Assembly: GCF_004027225.2 (NCBI RefSeq)
Contig: NC_044278.2
Coordinates: 56,165,743 to 56,229,742 of the forward strand
DNA: 64,000 bases
From: Strigops habroptila
Lineage: Eukaryota > Chordata > Aves > Psittaciformes > Psittacidae
Direction: 5' to 3'
A program made the translations under genes and the position numbers. This document shows, piece by piece, positions 51,271 through 64,000 of the stretch (the stretch's first letter is position 1; every line of letters begins with the position of its first letter). The notes under the pieces are model-generated. The model was not told the DNA's origin, ran no database searches, and saw only the letters and a list, made by a program, of their open reading frames with translations.

Positions 51271-51294
51271 ATTCTATGATTCTATGATTCTATG
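51271..51294 (+). repeat. CR1 3'-terminal 8-bp repeats, three units
   Basis: ATTCTATG three times in perfect tandem, marking the 3' end of the CR1 element. CR1 ends in this 8-bp repeat instead of a poly-A tail. Confidence 0.95.
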
Positions 51295-54200
51295 AATTAG
51301 GTATTGAATGTTTGCTTTCAAAAATGTTCAGCCCGAGCTGCCTTTTTTCAAGAAGTCTGACAGTGGACCTTGAAGTGGAGCATACTCAGCTCTATCAGGT
51401 GATGATGATAAAAGAATTGTGGTAAACCTTGGAAGTTCCTGGCTGTCAATTCTATGCTCAATCCATCCACTATCTTGCAGTGTTAGACATCTCAAAACTC
51501 TTTTAAAACTTTATGTAATTATAAAAAGGTCCAATAATTTACTCCTCAACTGAAATATGGCTACCTAGCTCCATAGGATATAGTTTCTTTTTTTGGGTTT
51601 TTTTTTATGTGGAGTAACTTTTGGCTTAGAGAACACTCCAAGTGAACAGCACAGTATTAGTATAGATACAGAAGATAAGTTAAAAGAGAAATCTCTATTT
51701 CTGCTGCAATGAGCAAAAACTGGGTTAAAAAATGATTCTAGGGCCCTTTGCCCTTTTTTTCATCTTTGTCTTCATTTTCTTTGCCACCTCTGCCTTCTTG
51801 TATTGTCCACTTCCACCAGAATACTTGTCTGACATTTCTGGAGTGCAGTTTTTCTGCTTTTTTGTTTCTTCATTTTCCTCCCTACTGGTAAAATGTCAGA
51901 GTGTTTTTCTACTAGAAGTTTTCAGACTTCCCTGTTCAGAACGAGGCAATGATAGAATAGTGTTAATGTCCCTTTCCTGCAAATACCCCACATTCAAAAA
52001 CAAAATTTGGAGGCAAATAGCTTGCGCTACGTTTGCAGCCATCCACTTCAGTGGCTACAAACCATTTCAATATGGTGAGCTTCCTCACGTCACCCAAACC
52101 AAAACTGGTGGCAGCAGCCTGTATTTCTCCATTAAATTTGATCTTATTAGGACTGGCGTGTCCAAGGGTGTGTTGAAGCATGCAGTGGCAGAGCTTATCG
52201 GAGTGATGCTATTGCCATCCTGATACAGCCGTTGCCTTTTCAGGATTTGGCTAGTACTGCTGTGCCATGATGCACTTCTACTGCTGCACCATGGGCATGA
52301 GAGATGTCTGTGGGACCTTTTAACTCTCCGTTCTCATTTGTATGGTATATTTACTGGGTTTACAAATCCTGCTGTGTATCACCTATCACATAGAAAAACC
52401 TCTCATTCTAAAAAATTTCTCTCTTGCAGTCAGTCAGATTACTTTTGGAGGCAGATGTGCTCCAACATTGCTCATGACTTGAATACATAGCAATGCAGTA
52501 CTTTGCATATAGGCACTAAAATGACCTTATCAAGCAGATCTTGATTTACCAAATTTTATCTGTCAGCTTTCTCTGTCTGTCCATATGGTTGCTAAAGACA
52601 CACCCCTGGCACACAATCAGGAGATAAATCTGGGATCATTTTAGTCCTGAAGCTGATCGGGAGGTACCTACCCGAAATATGTCAGGCAGTTTGCACTGTA
52701 TGTGAGAGACCTTATATTCTGGAAACGACTGGGTTTTTGTCCATTGGCATGCCCATATCAGATGCATTTTAACTGGTATTGAAAATAACTCTGAAAGGCT
52801 GATGGTTCCATCCCATGGTAAAACAGAAGTGGGTTCCTGAGATTTTGGAGAAGGCACTGTTTACAGCACTGCACTGTTACCTGAGCAGGCATTGCTTGTA
52901 TTTATACTGCTGCTGTGTGTGCCTTCTACAAGCACTGAAGCAATTTAAGTTTTGCCCATAGAAATGCTCTGGGCATAAGAACATAAGCTTCCAAACTGGA
53001 AGTCATGCCTTTTACATAAGGATTATTAGTACAGTAGGAAAAACACTGTTTCTACCAGTTTTTGACTGATGAACCTTAATTTAAGAGGCTGTTTCTGCCC
53101 TTCTAATGCCACTGGTTAGTAGCTTACTCTTAGTTCTCTTAGTGGATGGAATTATGACTCCATCTAACCTGCCATCACAAGGGATGGCTTTCAGAATTTT
53201 TATGGTCCCAGTCTGTTCCTGTGCTCATAAATCTGTAGTGAATTTACTTAAATGCAGCCGGTATTTCACCTGTTTAAAGAGTAAAGGACTTCACCATGTC
53301 CTATATTCAACATGATTAAAGTGAGGAGGATGTTATCAGTAAGGAGTTAAATAATTTAACCCTCAGGGTTAGGGCTGCATAGAACACAATTCAGGCTGAA
53401 ATTATTTGGATATTTGCTAATCTTGCTTAATTGCTGTGTCTCATGAGAAGTGTTCCCTTCCCCCATGAGACACAGAACTCCAAAATGCTGAAAATATCTT
53501 CATAGCAAAATGTCAGCAGGCTAAATTAGCTTAGACAGACAGTCCTATAACTGCAGCTATAGCCATGGAGTAATCTTCAAATAACCAGGTTAGGCTTTCT
53601 TTAGAGACTACTTTTGTATTGTTTATCCTCACACATTATATTGTGCTACATTGGGAAACCCCAGCTTTTTTTAAAGCATTCATCTGATACAAATCATTGT
53701 TTTCCATTCCAGAAACAATTCTCCTAAGCTTGTTTGGTTTGTCAGGCTGGTCTATACAATTTGGGAAACAAATCTTTAGTAGAAAATGTTTCCGTTAGTT
53801 CTTCTCAGCCAATCCACAGATGGAAAAGCACTGGGTGAATTGTAAGCAATGATGTTTGTTTAATGACTCCTTGCTGTTGAGAGTGCCCATGTGGCAGTAA
53901 ATGAGTCAAGATGATGAGATGCACATACACCTGTACAGGTTTGTGTGTAATAAACAATTATTGAGGAACATTTCGTGATGCATGAGTCAATGGGTGCTGC
54001 TGCATCCTTCACCTTGTACGCTATTCCTCTCAAGAGCATGCTTGTAGCTGGGAAACTTCTCTGGTTACCCAGCAAAGAGGTAAAATCTGTAAATCATACT
54101 CTTCTGCAATTCAGGCATCCCATTCCAGCTGGAGTGGTGAGGTTAATGCCAGCTCAGCAGTTACACAAATGAAAATGGATTTTCAAATTAGAAACACCAG

Positions 54201-56536
54201 TTTTGACAAGGCTGTGTTCCTTTGTGGTGTTGAAATCTGTGCTGGATATTTTGCCGATTAGTACTCATGATGTTGATGGATTGCTCTAACCCGTCTTTTT
54301 ACTATTCCTGTTAGTTCAGCTTTATCACTTTGTGATTTTGATATTTACGGTGGCTCAAGTTCTAGAGGACCTTCTAATATGTATGTCGGGTAGCAAAACT
54401 GTTGTAGCAGAAATTTTGCTTCTCTCAAACTTCTGTTATGCCGTGGAAATCCCAGTTCTCTATGTCATCCCGTGCGTGTTTGAAGTAGTCAGGAGTGCAA
54501 TTAGACATGGCCCTTTTTTTACACAAAAGTGATTTACCCAAAAATAAAAAATGAAGGAAATTGTTATTGTAACACCTAAATAATTGCAAATGGCTTCGGG
54601 ATGTATTTTTCAAAAAAACTAGATTTCTGAGATCTTCTGAATTTTGTTCAATTTTTTTTCAAGTCAAACCTGTGCTTTAATAAAAAACACTGTGAAATTT
54701 CACTTTGGAAAAAGAGAGAGTAGGATCTGATTCTGGTATTCCTATCCTTATTACTCAGTCCTCTTACATTTGGGGTTCTAGTGGCGTGTGATAGGCTTAC
54801 TGTAGCAGGATGAAGATAGGAGAATCTAGCCTTCCCTACAGTTTTCTTACTTAACTTTAACAAGCTTTTGCAATACAATATAATCCTTATGTGATAGAAT
54901 TTGCATTAAAAGATTCCTCCTGCCCATTCCCACTCACACACATACCTTTGCTTGCTTTCCTCTTACATAAAGCGTGGCTTGGCTGCCACTCTCTTCTGAA
55001 GAGTTTTTCCAAATCTCATTAGGAAACTTTTGTTTTGTAAAAAAACCCAACCAAAAATAAAGCAAGATAATTCTTGCCCAGGTGGTTTAATTCCTGCTGA
55101 AGAAGACTTCTTTCTCTTTTTGGATATTTACATAAAACCACTGGTTGATAGTAAACACTGAAGTGCTGCTTTCTTTGTATTCAGCTCCTAATGGTCCAGA
55201 AAGTTATTAAAATTCTTAGTCAATAGATATAGTTTAAGAGACCCAGACTGTCCAGAGGGCAGTAGACATAGATCACTCTTAAAAATGCAAGACATGTAAA
55301 CTAATTTTTGCCAGCAGTTATTCAATAGCATGAAAAGTAGAAAACTTCTGACACAGTAATAACTTTGAATTATTGTTCTGTTTCTAAAAGTTCCTCTAAA
55401 TCTGTGTTAAAAGCAACAGAGTTTCATATATTGCTGTGACATTTTCTAGGCCTGTCAAATCATGGGTGGTCAGATTTTCCTTTTTGGTTTTGGGCTCTGC
55501 CTCCCTTTTGGAGCTGGAATGTCCTCAGTGCATTTGATGCTATTTAATGCTATAAATGCACAGCACCTAATTTTCCTTTTCTTATTAAACATCTCTTTGG
55601 GTTTTTTTTAATCACATAGAATAGTAAATACCATACACTTTAAGAAATATTCAATAATATTAATTGATTTTTTTTTTCTACTGGTTATAACATTCATTCA
55701 CTATTTTACTAAAACAAGCATGTGCATGTATTTGACTAATCCTTTTCTTCTTTTTTAGTCTGAAACTGTAGATTGCAGTTGGCATCATGTGTGCACAAAG
55801 GAACTAATGGATTGCAAGAACATCCTTTCAGCCTTGGCAATGCTACCTGAGTATCTTGTTGCCATATTGTAGGGGAAGACAACACGTTTCCAATTAAATT
55901 GCGCCAGAATGCAGAATGCTGCTTACAAATTACTCCCATTTTTAAATATGGTAGACAACGAGGCAACTTTGACCCTAGAAGGTTTGTGATGGGCAGAAAT
56001 GGCTACTGTCATGATTATTGTGATGGGGACTGTATATGTGTGCCCCAACTTTTCTCAGTACTCAGCAGAAAGAAAAGCTAGGTAGTTGCACAGAGACTAA
56101 TCTGCTCCAAGGCTGAAACTGGAAACACAAAACATAGCAGAATAGCAACAGACAAGGTTTTTACATCACAGCAGAGTAATAGTGTTTTAGAACATTAGAC
56201 TTGTCAGAACTGGGGAGGGAGTGGGGGGAATGAACACAAAACCCCACAAAGTGCCTTTGTAGTTTACTAATAACAAAGTATCAGAAAATCCTGCATGATA
56301 ATCTCTCTATGACAGCTAAAGAAAATTGATTTGGAGCTTCAAGGAACACCTCAGGTTATTGCAATTTCTGCTGCATACAGATGCTTTGCTTATTTTGTGC
56401 TGCTTCAGCACTTTTCAAAATAAAGTCATTGTCACTTAAGTGAACATATGTAATTCCACGGATTTAGCTGATAAATTGGTCCAAAGTCTTCCCTGTGTGT
56501 ATTCACTGGAATCGCACCACAGGTGAAATTGGTTCC

Positions 56537-56570
56537 TTTTTTGTTTTTGTTTTTGTTTTTTTGTTTTTTT
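56537..56570. repeat. (GTTTTT)n low-complexity tract
   Basis: A run of T interrupted by single G at intervals of mostly six to eight bases; simple-sequence DNA. Confidence 0.85.
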
Positions 56571-57830
56571 CCTCTAGTACTGAATTATATTCTGAGTTAC
56601 TACTTTGCATCAAAAGGCAAATGCTAATAATAGCAACCAGCTTGCTCAGTCCAACATTCTAAGTGTGTTAGTGGCATAATGATTTCAGGTATTATGCTTT
56701 ATCATCAATATGTTTGCGGATGGTGCCAGCTGAAGAGTATGTAGTATAAACACCACTGTCATACTAACATAAAGATTTTTTAGTATTCCTTAAATGTACA
56801 ATGGTTTAAAAACTATTAAACATAAGATTGTCCTCATTCAGTCCCTGGCTCACTTTATTAACACTAACTGTAAGATTTGCTTGAAGAAATTGCCGGTAGA
56901 AAGATTTGCTTTCTTACTGCTGCATTAATCTAAGATTCTACACATGGCTTAAATTATACGTGATGGAAAAAAGAGAAGAGTAGAGGAATTTAATTAAATT
57001 ACATGACCAAGTTGTCTCAGTCCAAACACATTTGGTCAAAAACTGTGCCAGCAATTTCTGTCACAGTGTTCAGGCTGACCCCCACTGAAATACAGCTAAA
57101 AAGTACTGTTTGAATTTTAAAAAATAGAACTAACCCAAACAGAAACCCTTTAAATAAAGACCTGGTTAATATTAGCAATCAAAAAAAATTTACAGCTATT
57201 GACTGAAGTTTTGTTTATGCATGTCATAGGATACACACTTCTTGACGTAGCATCTTGCAATGAGTTCTGCAAAACTACCTATCTACTAGTTCCCTTACTA
57301 CACATTCAGGGGTGTTAGGGCACTAAAAGGTTTTGCCTGAATGGCCCATTATTCATAAAAACAGATTTCCCCATATGTGCACAAAATGGTTATTCAGAGT
57401 TTTCTGGCTCTTGCTGTCTCAGGTGACAGTCAGACTCTTCTGTGTTGCAGAGCTACATGTCCTTTGTCAAGCTCATCCTTCATCCGAGGCTTGTGCCTAA
57501 AAATAAGGCTCTGGAGGCAGTACTTTCCAGATGAGATAATGTGTGTATGCTACATATTTCATCTGTATCTTACATATTCTTGTAAATACTATTTTTAAAA
57601 GTTAAAAAAAACCCCAACCCCAAAAGCCTTAGGCTTTATTGTTTTCTTCTCTACTTGTTCACAAATAGACTTGTATTTTTGTTCATTTTGATTCTTACTT
57701 TATCTTCAAAGTTTATCTGTATCTTGGATATTTTATGATGTTCTTGTTACAAGTGTTGTGATGCTTTGGTGTATCAATGATATATATCAATGATATTTTC
57801 TTTGGTAGGATTTTTTTTTGTAGGATTTTT

Positions 57831-57886
57831 TATTATGATAAATAATATTATAAATAATATGATAAATATTATGATAAATAATAAAA
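57831..57886. repeat. AT-only repeat of (T)ATGATAAATAATAT units
   Basis: About 56 nt made almost only of A and T, in which tatgataaataat occurs twice around two shorter relatives (tataaataatat, gataaatat). It is strongly self-complementary locally. Confidence 0.8.
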
Positions 57887-60800
57887 GATTAAAAAAATCT
57901 TCCATTATGAGTTTGATATCAAAACTGTTGAAAATAATAATTTATCTTGGTAATCCATTCAACAGAAGACAAGGTCTGATTGCTAAACGTATACTGCCCT
58001 TCTGAATTTAATGTTAGTGAAGTGATACCAGAATTCACAAAAGATTTAAAAATTAAGGACAACTCACTGACATCTTGTTTCAGGGAAGAGTGTGCTCACT
58101 GCTGCAGGAACTGGGATGCTGTATCATCAGTATTTTCTCTACTGGCAAAGGTGGCTTTGGTACTTTCTCCTTCCTGTGACCCCAACTACTCTCTCCCCTT
58201 TGCCACAACTGTGCAAGACTGATGGTTGTGGCAGTGCAGTATTTTGTCCAGCTGTGTCAATTATTTTTTCAACTGATGTGCTTCACAGAGAAGCTCTGTT
58301 TCCATTGCATTTTTACAACTGAGGGACAGCATGCAGAGATAGGGAAACACAGATACAGAAAGTTGAAACAAGTCCTTATAGGTTTGTAGAAGTATGATTT
58401 CAATTTCTGTTTTTTTGGCAGGTTTTAGTTAGCGTGAGAGAGAGCAATCCGCTGACCTTGCAAAACCTTTTGAAAGTTTCCCAGAACTGGGATGCACCAT
58501 CTTCAGGAGTTCTGGTTTCTGTCTTTCTCTTCTGGAAGTAGTCACTGCTTGTTTTTAAGTTTTCACTCAAATTTTCTATTAAGGTTATTTCCATTTTTAA
58601 ATCCCATCCTAATTAGTGTTATGAGGGTTACAGATCTTGTATGCTCATTCACTACCCTGTTGTCCTTGTTTGAGGGAGTTTTCCTTTGACACATAAAGAT
58701 GCTTTGGGCATATGTCAGCTGGCTAACTAGCAGAATTTTTCAGTTTGGGCTGTAAACGGAGCATTTACACTGAATAACTGTTCCTTTTCCCAGGAGAAGA
58801 AGTTCATAGTGCTGAATTGCACTATTATCTCTGAATATACATGAACAAAGTCCGCAATTTTCCTAACATACACATGCAGAACTGATCATCGCATGAAAAC
58901 ATAAATCTGAACAGTCACGGTGACCATCACTAGCTCTTGGTAAAGCCAGGACACAAGTGTACATGAATAAGCCTGGGATGATTGTGCCCTTAGCTCAAAC
59001 AACCAACAACTGCTCTTGCTGAAGACACGGAGCTGCCCACACTAAATGAGAAGCTGGATAGTACCTCAACATCAAGTGACCATACTCAGAATCCTGAATT
59101 CCTGTTCATGAAGTAAACTGTATTGGTTAAATCTACTTGCCTGGTATCCTACATGGTTTTATCTCACTGGTAGATTGGCTTAAGGACAGTCACTGCTGAG
59201 TTGCTGAGTTACGAATGGAATTGCAGGACTTGAGTCACCTATGATCATCTGTCCACCTACTGTCTGCCTAAACCAATTGCATATAATATGTTACTCTTTT
59301 TCTACCATTCCCTCTCCTGTTCTGCTGCCTCTCTTCTGCCATTTCTTGCCTTGCCACTTACATTGTCATGCTGCCTTATGTATCTATAAGCATGGCACTC
59401 TCTCTGTGTGACGCTAATATGACTTCTGTTGCTGTCGTGCTCTCTTTTCTGCTTCCTTTTGTTTTTTTCTTTAGCTTTTCTTGGTGTAGTAAGTACTTTG
59501 TTTTAGGAGCTAGCTTGGACATCTCTGGTGTGGAATCCTGTTTTAAATTAATCCTGTAGTGCAGTCTTCATAAAAATCAGTGACATAATTAATAGCATCT
59601 TCTGAATTCTGTTGTGATGAGCATTGTGTGTAAGTGCCATGCATTCAGCATAGCAAAAGAATTTTTAAATGGTCAAAGAGAGTTCTTTAAGGAACAAGCC
59701 GGGGAAAAGAAGTCTTTATTATGCTATTTTACAGTTCTGTTGTGAGAAACTGGTTTATAAGGAAACTATCTGTGTCTTTAAAAATTATAATTAACATCAC
59801 AGAAACATTACTGACTTCAATTCATAGTTTATAACAATTCAGTTGTCATGAGGAAAACCTTGTGTTTAATAATTTTAATAAATAGAACTTGCTGGAATAA
59901 AATATTCTACTATCAGGGAAAAATTATTTGTTTTTTAATAGAACTTGGCATGTAAGAAATGTATCAGGTAAAATGTCAAATCTATGTGAAAGATGTAAAT
60001 AGATGATACACACTGCAGGTAGGACTGTTTGACGAGAAGTAATTTCTGAGTATAGTGAAAGTAATGCTTTCATCTGAAGAAGTAATTTTTCTTCAAAACT
60101 AAAAATAGCTTCTTATTCAGATAGATTATCTAGCTATGTTGCATAGAAACCATTTTTCTCTATTACTGTACTTATGTAACACTGGCTTCGGGCTGAAAAG
60201 CACAATTGTATTTTTGTTAAATTGACAGTTTAAGGTCAGGTTCTTTCTCCCTCTGCTGCTTTATAGATATGTGCAAGTCTTATTTCGTGTAACCTCTGTG
60301 CCTTTGTGTGACATACTGAACTTCTTTAATATAATGGAAGGTTCACAGTAAAATGTTGTGAAGGTGGACTTCCATCTTCTGCGCTTCGTCAAGCTGATGT
60401 AAGTTACAGCTTCTGTTGTGAGCTCTCTGTGGATCCCAGAGGATGGTATTGGTATAAAAATTTAGGAGTTGAATTTAACTAATTCCATTTTTCTAGATTG
60501 CTGATGAAAATGAACCCATATCTCAGAGTTACTGAACTGGGTTTTATTTTGTTGTTGGTTTTTGTGCTGTTGTTCCACATGAATAGCTTTTGGACAGACC
60601 CAGAGCTGTTTGGATAACAGACTTTTCAGTGCTTTTGAATCTTTGAGTTTTAGCTGTATTTAGCATTCAATTTCCTCTCCTTTCAATGATTATTTCTCTG
60701 TGAGGGAAATACTTTTGTTATTACCTTTAGTTATTGAAATACATTCTGAATTATGATTTTAGCTTTATAATAAAGACTTTTCCCCTAATTTATTTTCTGT

Positions 60801-62430
60801 ATATTTTTTCTCCAAAACACCAGGACTAAACATTTGAAGAGGAATTTTCATGGGTCTGTGGGTTCTCTGTACTACTTCATGATTTTCCATTTCCCCTGCC
60901 TGTCCCCTAGCCTTTGGAGAGCTGTGTATGACCACCTTGGCAATTACTGAGTGTTCCTGCCACCTGCATGTATTGATTGTAGACCTTCAGAGACACAAAG
61001 CTGGAAGAAGTAAGGCTGTGGTCCTCAGTGTTTATTGACACAGCATCTGTGTCTGTTACTACTGTGGTACACCTTTATTATAGATGAAGAGATACTTCAG
61101 ACTCAGGGTTTGACGGGGTAGGAATATATGTCCTCTGAAGAAAAGAAAAATTAAATCTTTGTGATAACGTCTGGGAAGCAAACCATTTGACTAAGATGGA
61201 GTGTCACATGAAATGGTGCTTCTCTCCGTGAAACCCAACTTGACTGAAGTGTAAGAACAGGGTGGTTGTATAAAGAAAAGACTGCAGAGGCTCTCAAATT
61301 GAACCTAGGTTCGTTCAGAGATCATAAATGGGTTTTACCCTTTATTTTAGGAGGGAAGTCTAATGTGTGAATCTTGAGGTTATATACTTGTGTTAGCTGT
61401 AGTTTGAAATCTCTTTTTTCTTGTCTTTTTGAATATGCAGTTCCAGCATCCCTGTAAACATACATTGGGAAGCCTTCTGCTACCGATCCTGGTTTCACAA
61501 TAAGGAAAAACCTGCTTAGGTGCTGCGAGCTCAGATAGATGTGCCAGTTACCAGCCATTTATTAACATGTATAGCTGATCCTTATCACAGCCTGTGAGCA
61601 GAAGCACTCAGAGAAAAGACTCCAAGACATGCCTTGCACAGTGGTCCCCAGCTTCCTATTCAGGGGTTTGCCTGGTAAGCGCTGTGACTGTTTTCTGGCC
61701 TTCATAGCATCACCTGGAAGATCTCTTGGGTCCATCTTTTTAGACATAAGATGCAAAGGGCCAGATGTGCTATACCCCGTGCAGCATAGGGCTCAAACCT
61801 CGCAAACATGCTAAATCTCTTTCCACTGAAATTACATTTTCCCACTGAAACCTGAAGGAAATTTCTCTGATTCAGGTACTTGTGTCATCCTGAAAATGTC
61901 ATCTAAGGCACTGCTGGCTATAAAACTTCCTAGCCAGTTGCCTTGAAAAATGTATGTCACTCAGCAAGGTGAAAGAGAGCTCAGTTCCACCCTTTTAAGA
62001 ATCTTGTTACTCCCTTGTTTCTTCCAAAGCTGCATTTGCCTGTAGTTAAGCGTAAGGACTAGGACTCCAAATCTTGTTTAGTCATTTTACATCCTTTAAA
62101 AATCTTTCAAAGGTCGTAAGATTCTTCTTACTTTCCTAATTAGCAACAAATAATATCCCAGAATGCCCTCCTGCTTCTTCTAATGGCCTTCTCAGCTACA
62201 TCTCACTTCAGATGAGGTTTATTTGAAATTTCCAGAACAGACAATTTTTGGAGATGCAACATGGCAAAATGTGCTAAGAGGCTCTTCAAAACATAATTAA
62301 CACCTATTTGTCCTGAGTCTCCTATCTTACAAGTGGCTTTACCAAGCACTCTGAAATTTGGGCCAAAGAAAGGTCTGCTAATGAGAAATGTCTGCAATAT
62401 CTGAAAATAAACAAGCATTTTGTTGTGTTA

Positions 62431-62520
62431 GGGGGTGGTTCTTTTTTTTTTTTCTTTTTGTTGTTTGTTTTGTTTGCTTGGTTTGTGTTTGGTTTTTTTT
62501 TGGTTTTGGGGGTTTTTTTG
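62431..62520. repeat. T/G-only low-complexity tract
   Basis: Ninety nucleotides of T and G with only two C, similar in make-up to the tract at 24985-25130. The frame through it is not a gene. Confidence 0.9.
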
Positions 62521-64000
62521 AGGATCTAAAGACTAGAGGTGGTGTTGAGAACCTTGGAAGAAAAGCAAAGTGCCAAATGGTAAAGGATTACATCTTCCTC
62601 TCATTCTCATTCTGCTCTTCTATAGCAGAAGATGCTCTAAAAACTTGAAAATCACTGTATTTCTAATTCTTGGAAAGAACAAGGTATAGGATCGAAGGAA
62701 CAAATCTCACTGAAATGTTTTCCTTGTTCTTAGAAGAAAATCTTAAATGCATAGCTTCTTTCCAGTAAAAAAACAGATTAGAAATACCAAATCAGAAAAG
62801 CATCTTAATTGTGCAATTTCCTTCAGCTACAGAGCTTTTAGTCCCGCTGCATTTTCCATTCACCTATAGAGAGGCAGCCTGACAGGACTGCTGTGCACAG
62901 CTATTAGGTTTAATTGCAATGACTTGACTTTGCTTTTCTTTAACCAGAACAGTTTGTGGCTAAAAATAGAGCTATTCTTTTCTGATGTAGATATAACATC
63001 TCTAGGAGCTTAACGGGTTACATACTGTTTGCCAGCAGAATAGAGATTTATAAAATACTTACAAGGGAGCAACTCTATTTGTAGGGAAGCTACAAGTTCT
63101 CAGTTGGGGAATTGTTTTAGATGGTCAAGCCATGTTTGAGTGCTTTTTCGTTTAATTTTTACTGGCTAGTCCTTCCCCTCTTCAGCCCTCATTTCCTGTT
63201 GTTTTTTTGGGGCTTTTTTAATTCTTATTTTTTTTAATTTTTAGCAAGTGATACATTTGATGTACAGGAAGGAACAATGTGGACCTCATTAAACATAAAT
63301 GTTCAGTTAGATGGTTGCTGTTTAGCATTTTATATGCCTTGTGTAAAGAATAGGGGACAACCCACAGAGAAGAGGCAGACAAATATGATCGGTGGTTCCC
63401 TGTCCTGTTCCTCCAAATGGAAGACAAGCCTTGCCAACTCACTAATTCAAAAGGGAGCACTCTAGGCCAGCTACCTATAGCCAGCTACTGCAGTTGGCAG
63501 GCTGTTTCTTCACTGATTTTGGCAAAGTGAACTCAAGGTTACTATGCAGTGAATAAACTATAATTTGCTAACAGCAACACTAAGTCCATCACCAACTGCC
63601 AAATGTTTTTTCTTTCTATTTGTTATGGTAAATTAATTAACACATCAAACAGCTAGACTTTTTTTTTCTCTGAATTTTTGTCCATACAATGTGCTTGATC
63701 TCTTCTTTCAAGCTGGAGTATTCCAGAAAAAGAATTACTTTTGTTTTCTACTAGAATATAAGCCCAGTAATACGATGTGCAGAAAATAATGTGTAAAACT
63801 CCTCAGGGTAGCTCTGTACTCTGTTTCTGAAAGATAATAGACATATTGTTATCTGAGATATCAAAGATGTGGGCTGACCTATGGGCTACTCGTCAGTAGC
63901 AGAAAAAGTAATCTTTTCTTTTGATATACAGGTATGTATCTATATAGTTTTAAAATTCATTTCTCATTGCTTGTGAAGGGAGCAGAACTGGTCTTGTAGC

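Larger units (their letters stand above)
48348..51294 (+). mobile_element. Young CR1 LINE with intact ORF2
   Basis: A CR1 non-LTR retrotransposon, about 2.95 kb, inserted in the sense direction in GABRB3 intron 3. It carries the whole endonuclease and reverse transcriptase frame, the CR1 3' UTR block 'ccctgcccatggcagggggg' at about 51211 and three perfect ATTCTATG units at 51271-51294. ORF1 is missing, so it is 5'-truncated relative to a full CR1. The left edge is uncertain and lies somewhere around 48348-48363. I see no clear target-site duplication. The uninterrupted frame, together with perfect terminal repeats, argues for a recent insertion. Confidence 0.95.
51295..64000. other. Intron 3, last stretch: no gene seen
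   Basis: About 12.7 kb of AT-rich non-coding DNA to the window edge. A 163-codon frame at 51732-52223 is the longest outside CR1 and GC-rich DNA, but I recognise nothing in it. Low-complexity tracts at 56537-56570, 57831-57886 and 62431-62520 are listed separately. Confidence 0.6.

Noticed and set aside
48340..51310. Target-site duplication around the intact CR1
   Set aside because: The flanks (taataag on the left, aattagg on the right) do not match convincingly. CR1 insertions commonly lack clear duplications.

Overview
The window looks like an interphase of vertebrate intergenic and intronic DNA from a bird. The base is AT-rich and non-coding, with one sharp CpG island and several chicken-repeat-1 (CR1) LINE copies whose 3' ends carry the diagnostic ATTCTATG-type 8-bp repeats. 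CR1 with this terminus is the dominant retrotransposon of birds. One copy is nearly undamaged, which suggests a lineage with recent CR1 activity, but I cannot resolve the species.

The only protein-coding host gene I can support is the 5' end of GABRB3, the beta-3 subunit of the GABA-A receptor, on the + strand. Exons 1 to 3 (19266-19345, 19493-19584, 19744-19811) lie within 550 bp inside a CpG island at about 18480-20200. They encode the signal peptide and the first part of the extracellular ligand-binding domain, residues 1-80. All three donors and both acceptors are visible and the reading phases fit. Exon 4 and everything after it are not in the window, so 19812 to the right edge is a very long intron 3. 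In amniotes GABRB3 is normally head-to-head with GABRA5, so positions 1 to about 18480 are probably the 5' intergenic interval between the two genes. I see no GABRA5 exon.

Region by region: 1-18480 is upstream intergenic DNA with an ancient, degraded CR1 (4390-4925, minus), one exon-like 48-nt segment of unknown ownership (10291-10338, plus), and a decayed younger CR1 (12669-14613, plus). 18480-20200 is the GABRB3 CpG-island promoter with a G-quadruplex-prone run just before the start codon. 19812-64000 is intron 3. It holds homopolymer and T/G-rich tracts, an old CR1 3' end (about 26945-27085), a truncated CR1 (44749-45311, minus), and a CR1 with an uninterrupted endonuclease-reverse transcriptase frame of 945 codons (about 48348-51294, plus). 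The remainder of the intron shows no gene.

I find no evidence for a novel multi-gene system. The observations most worth checking are the nearly intact CR1 ORF2 inside the intron, the orphan exon-like segment upstream of GABRB3, the two same-orientation CR1 copies that bracket the GABRB3 promoter and exons 1-3, and the G-rich run in the presumed 5' UTR.
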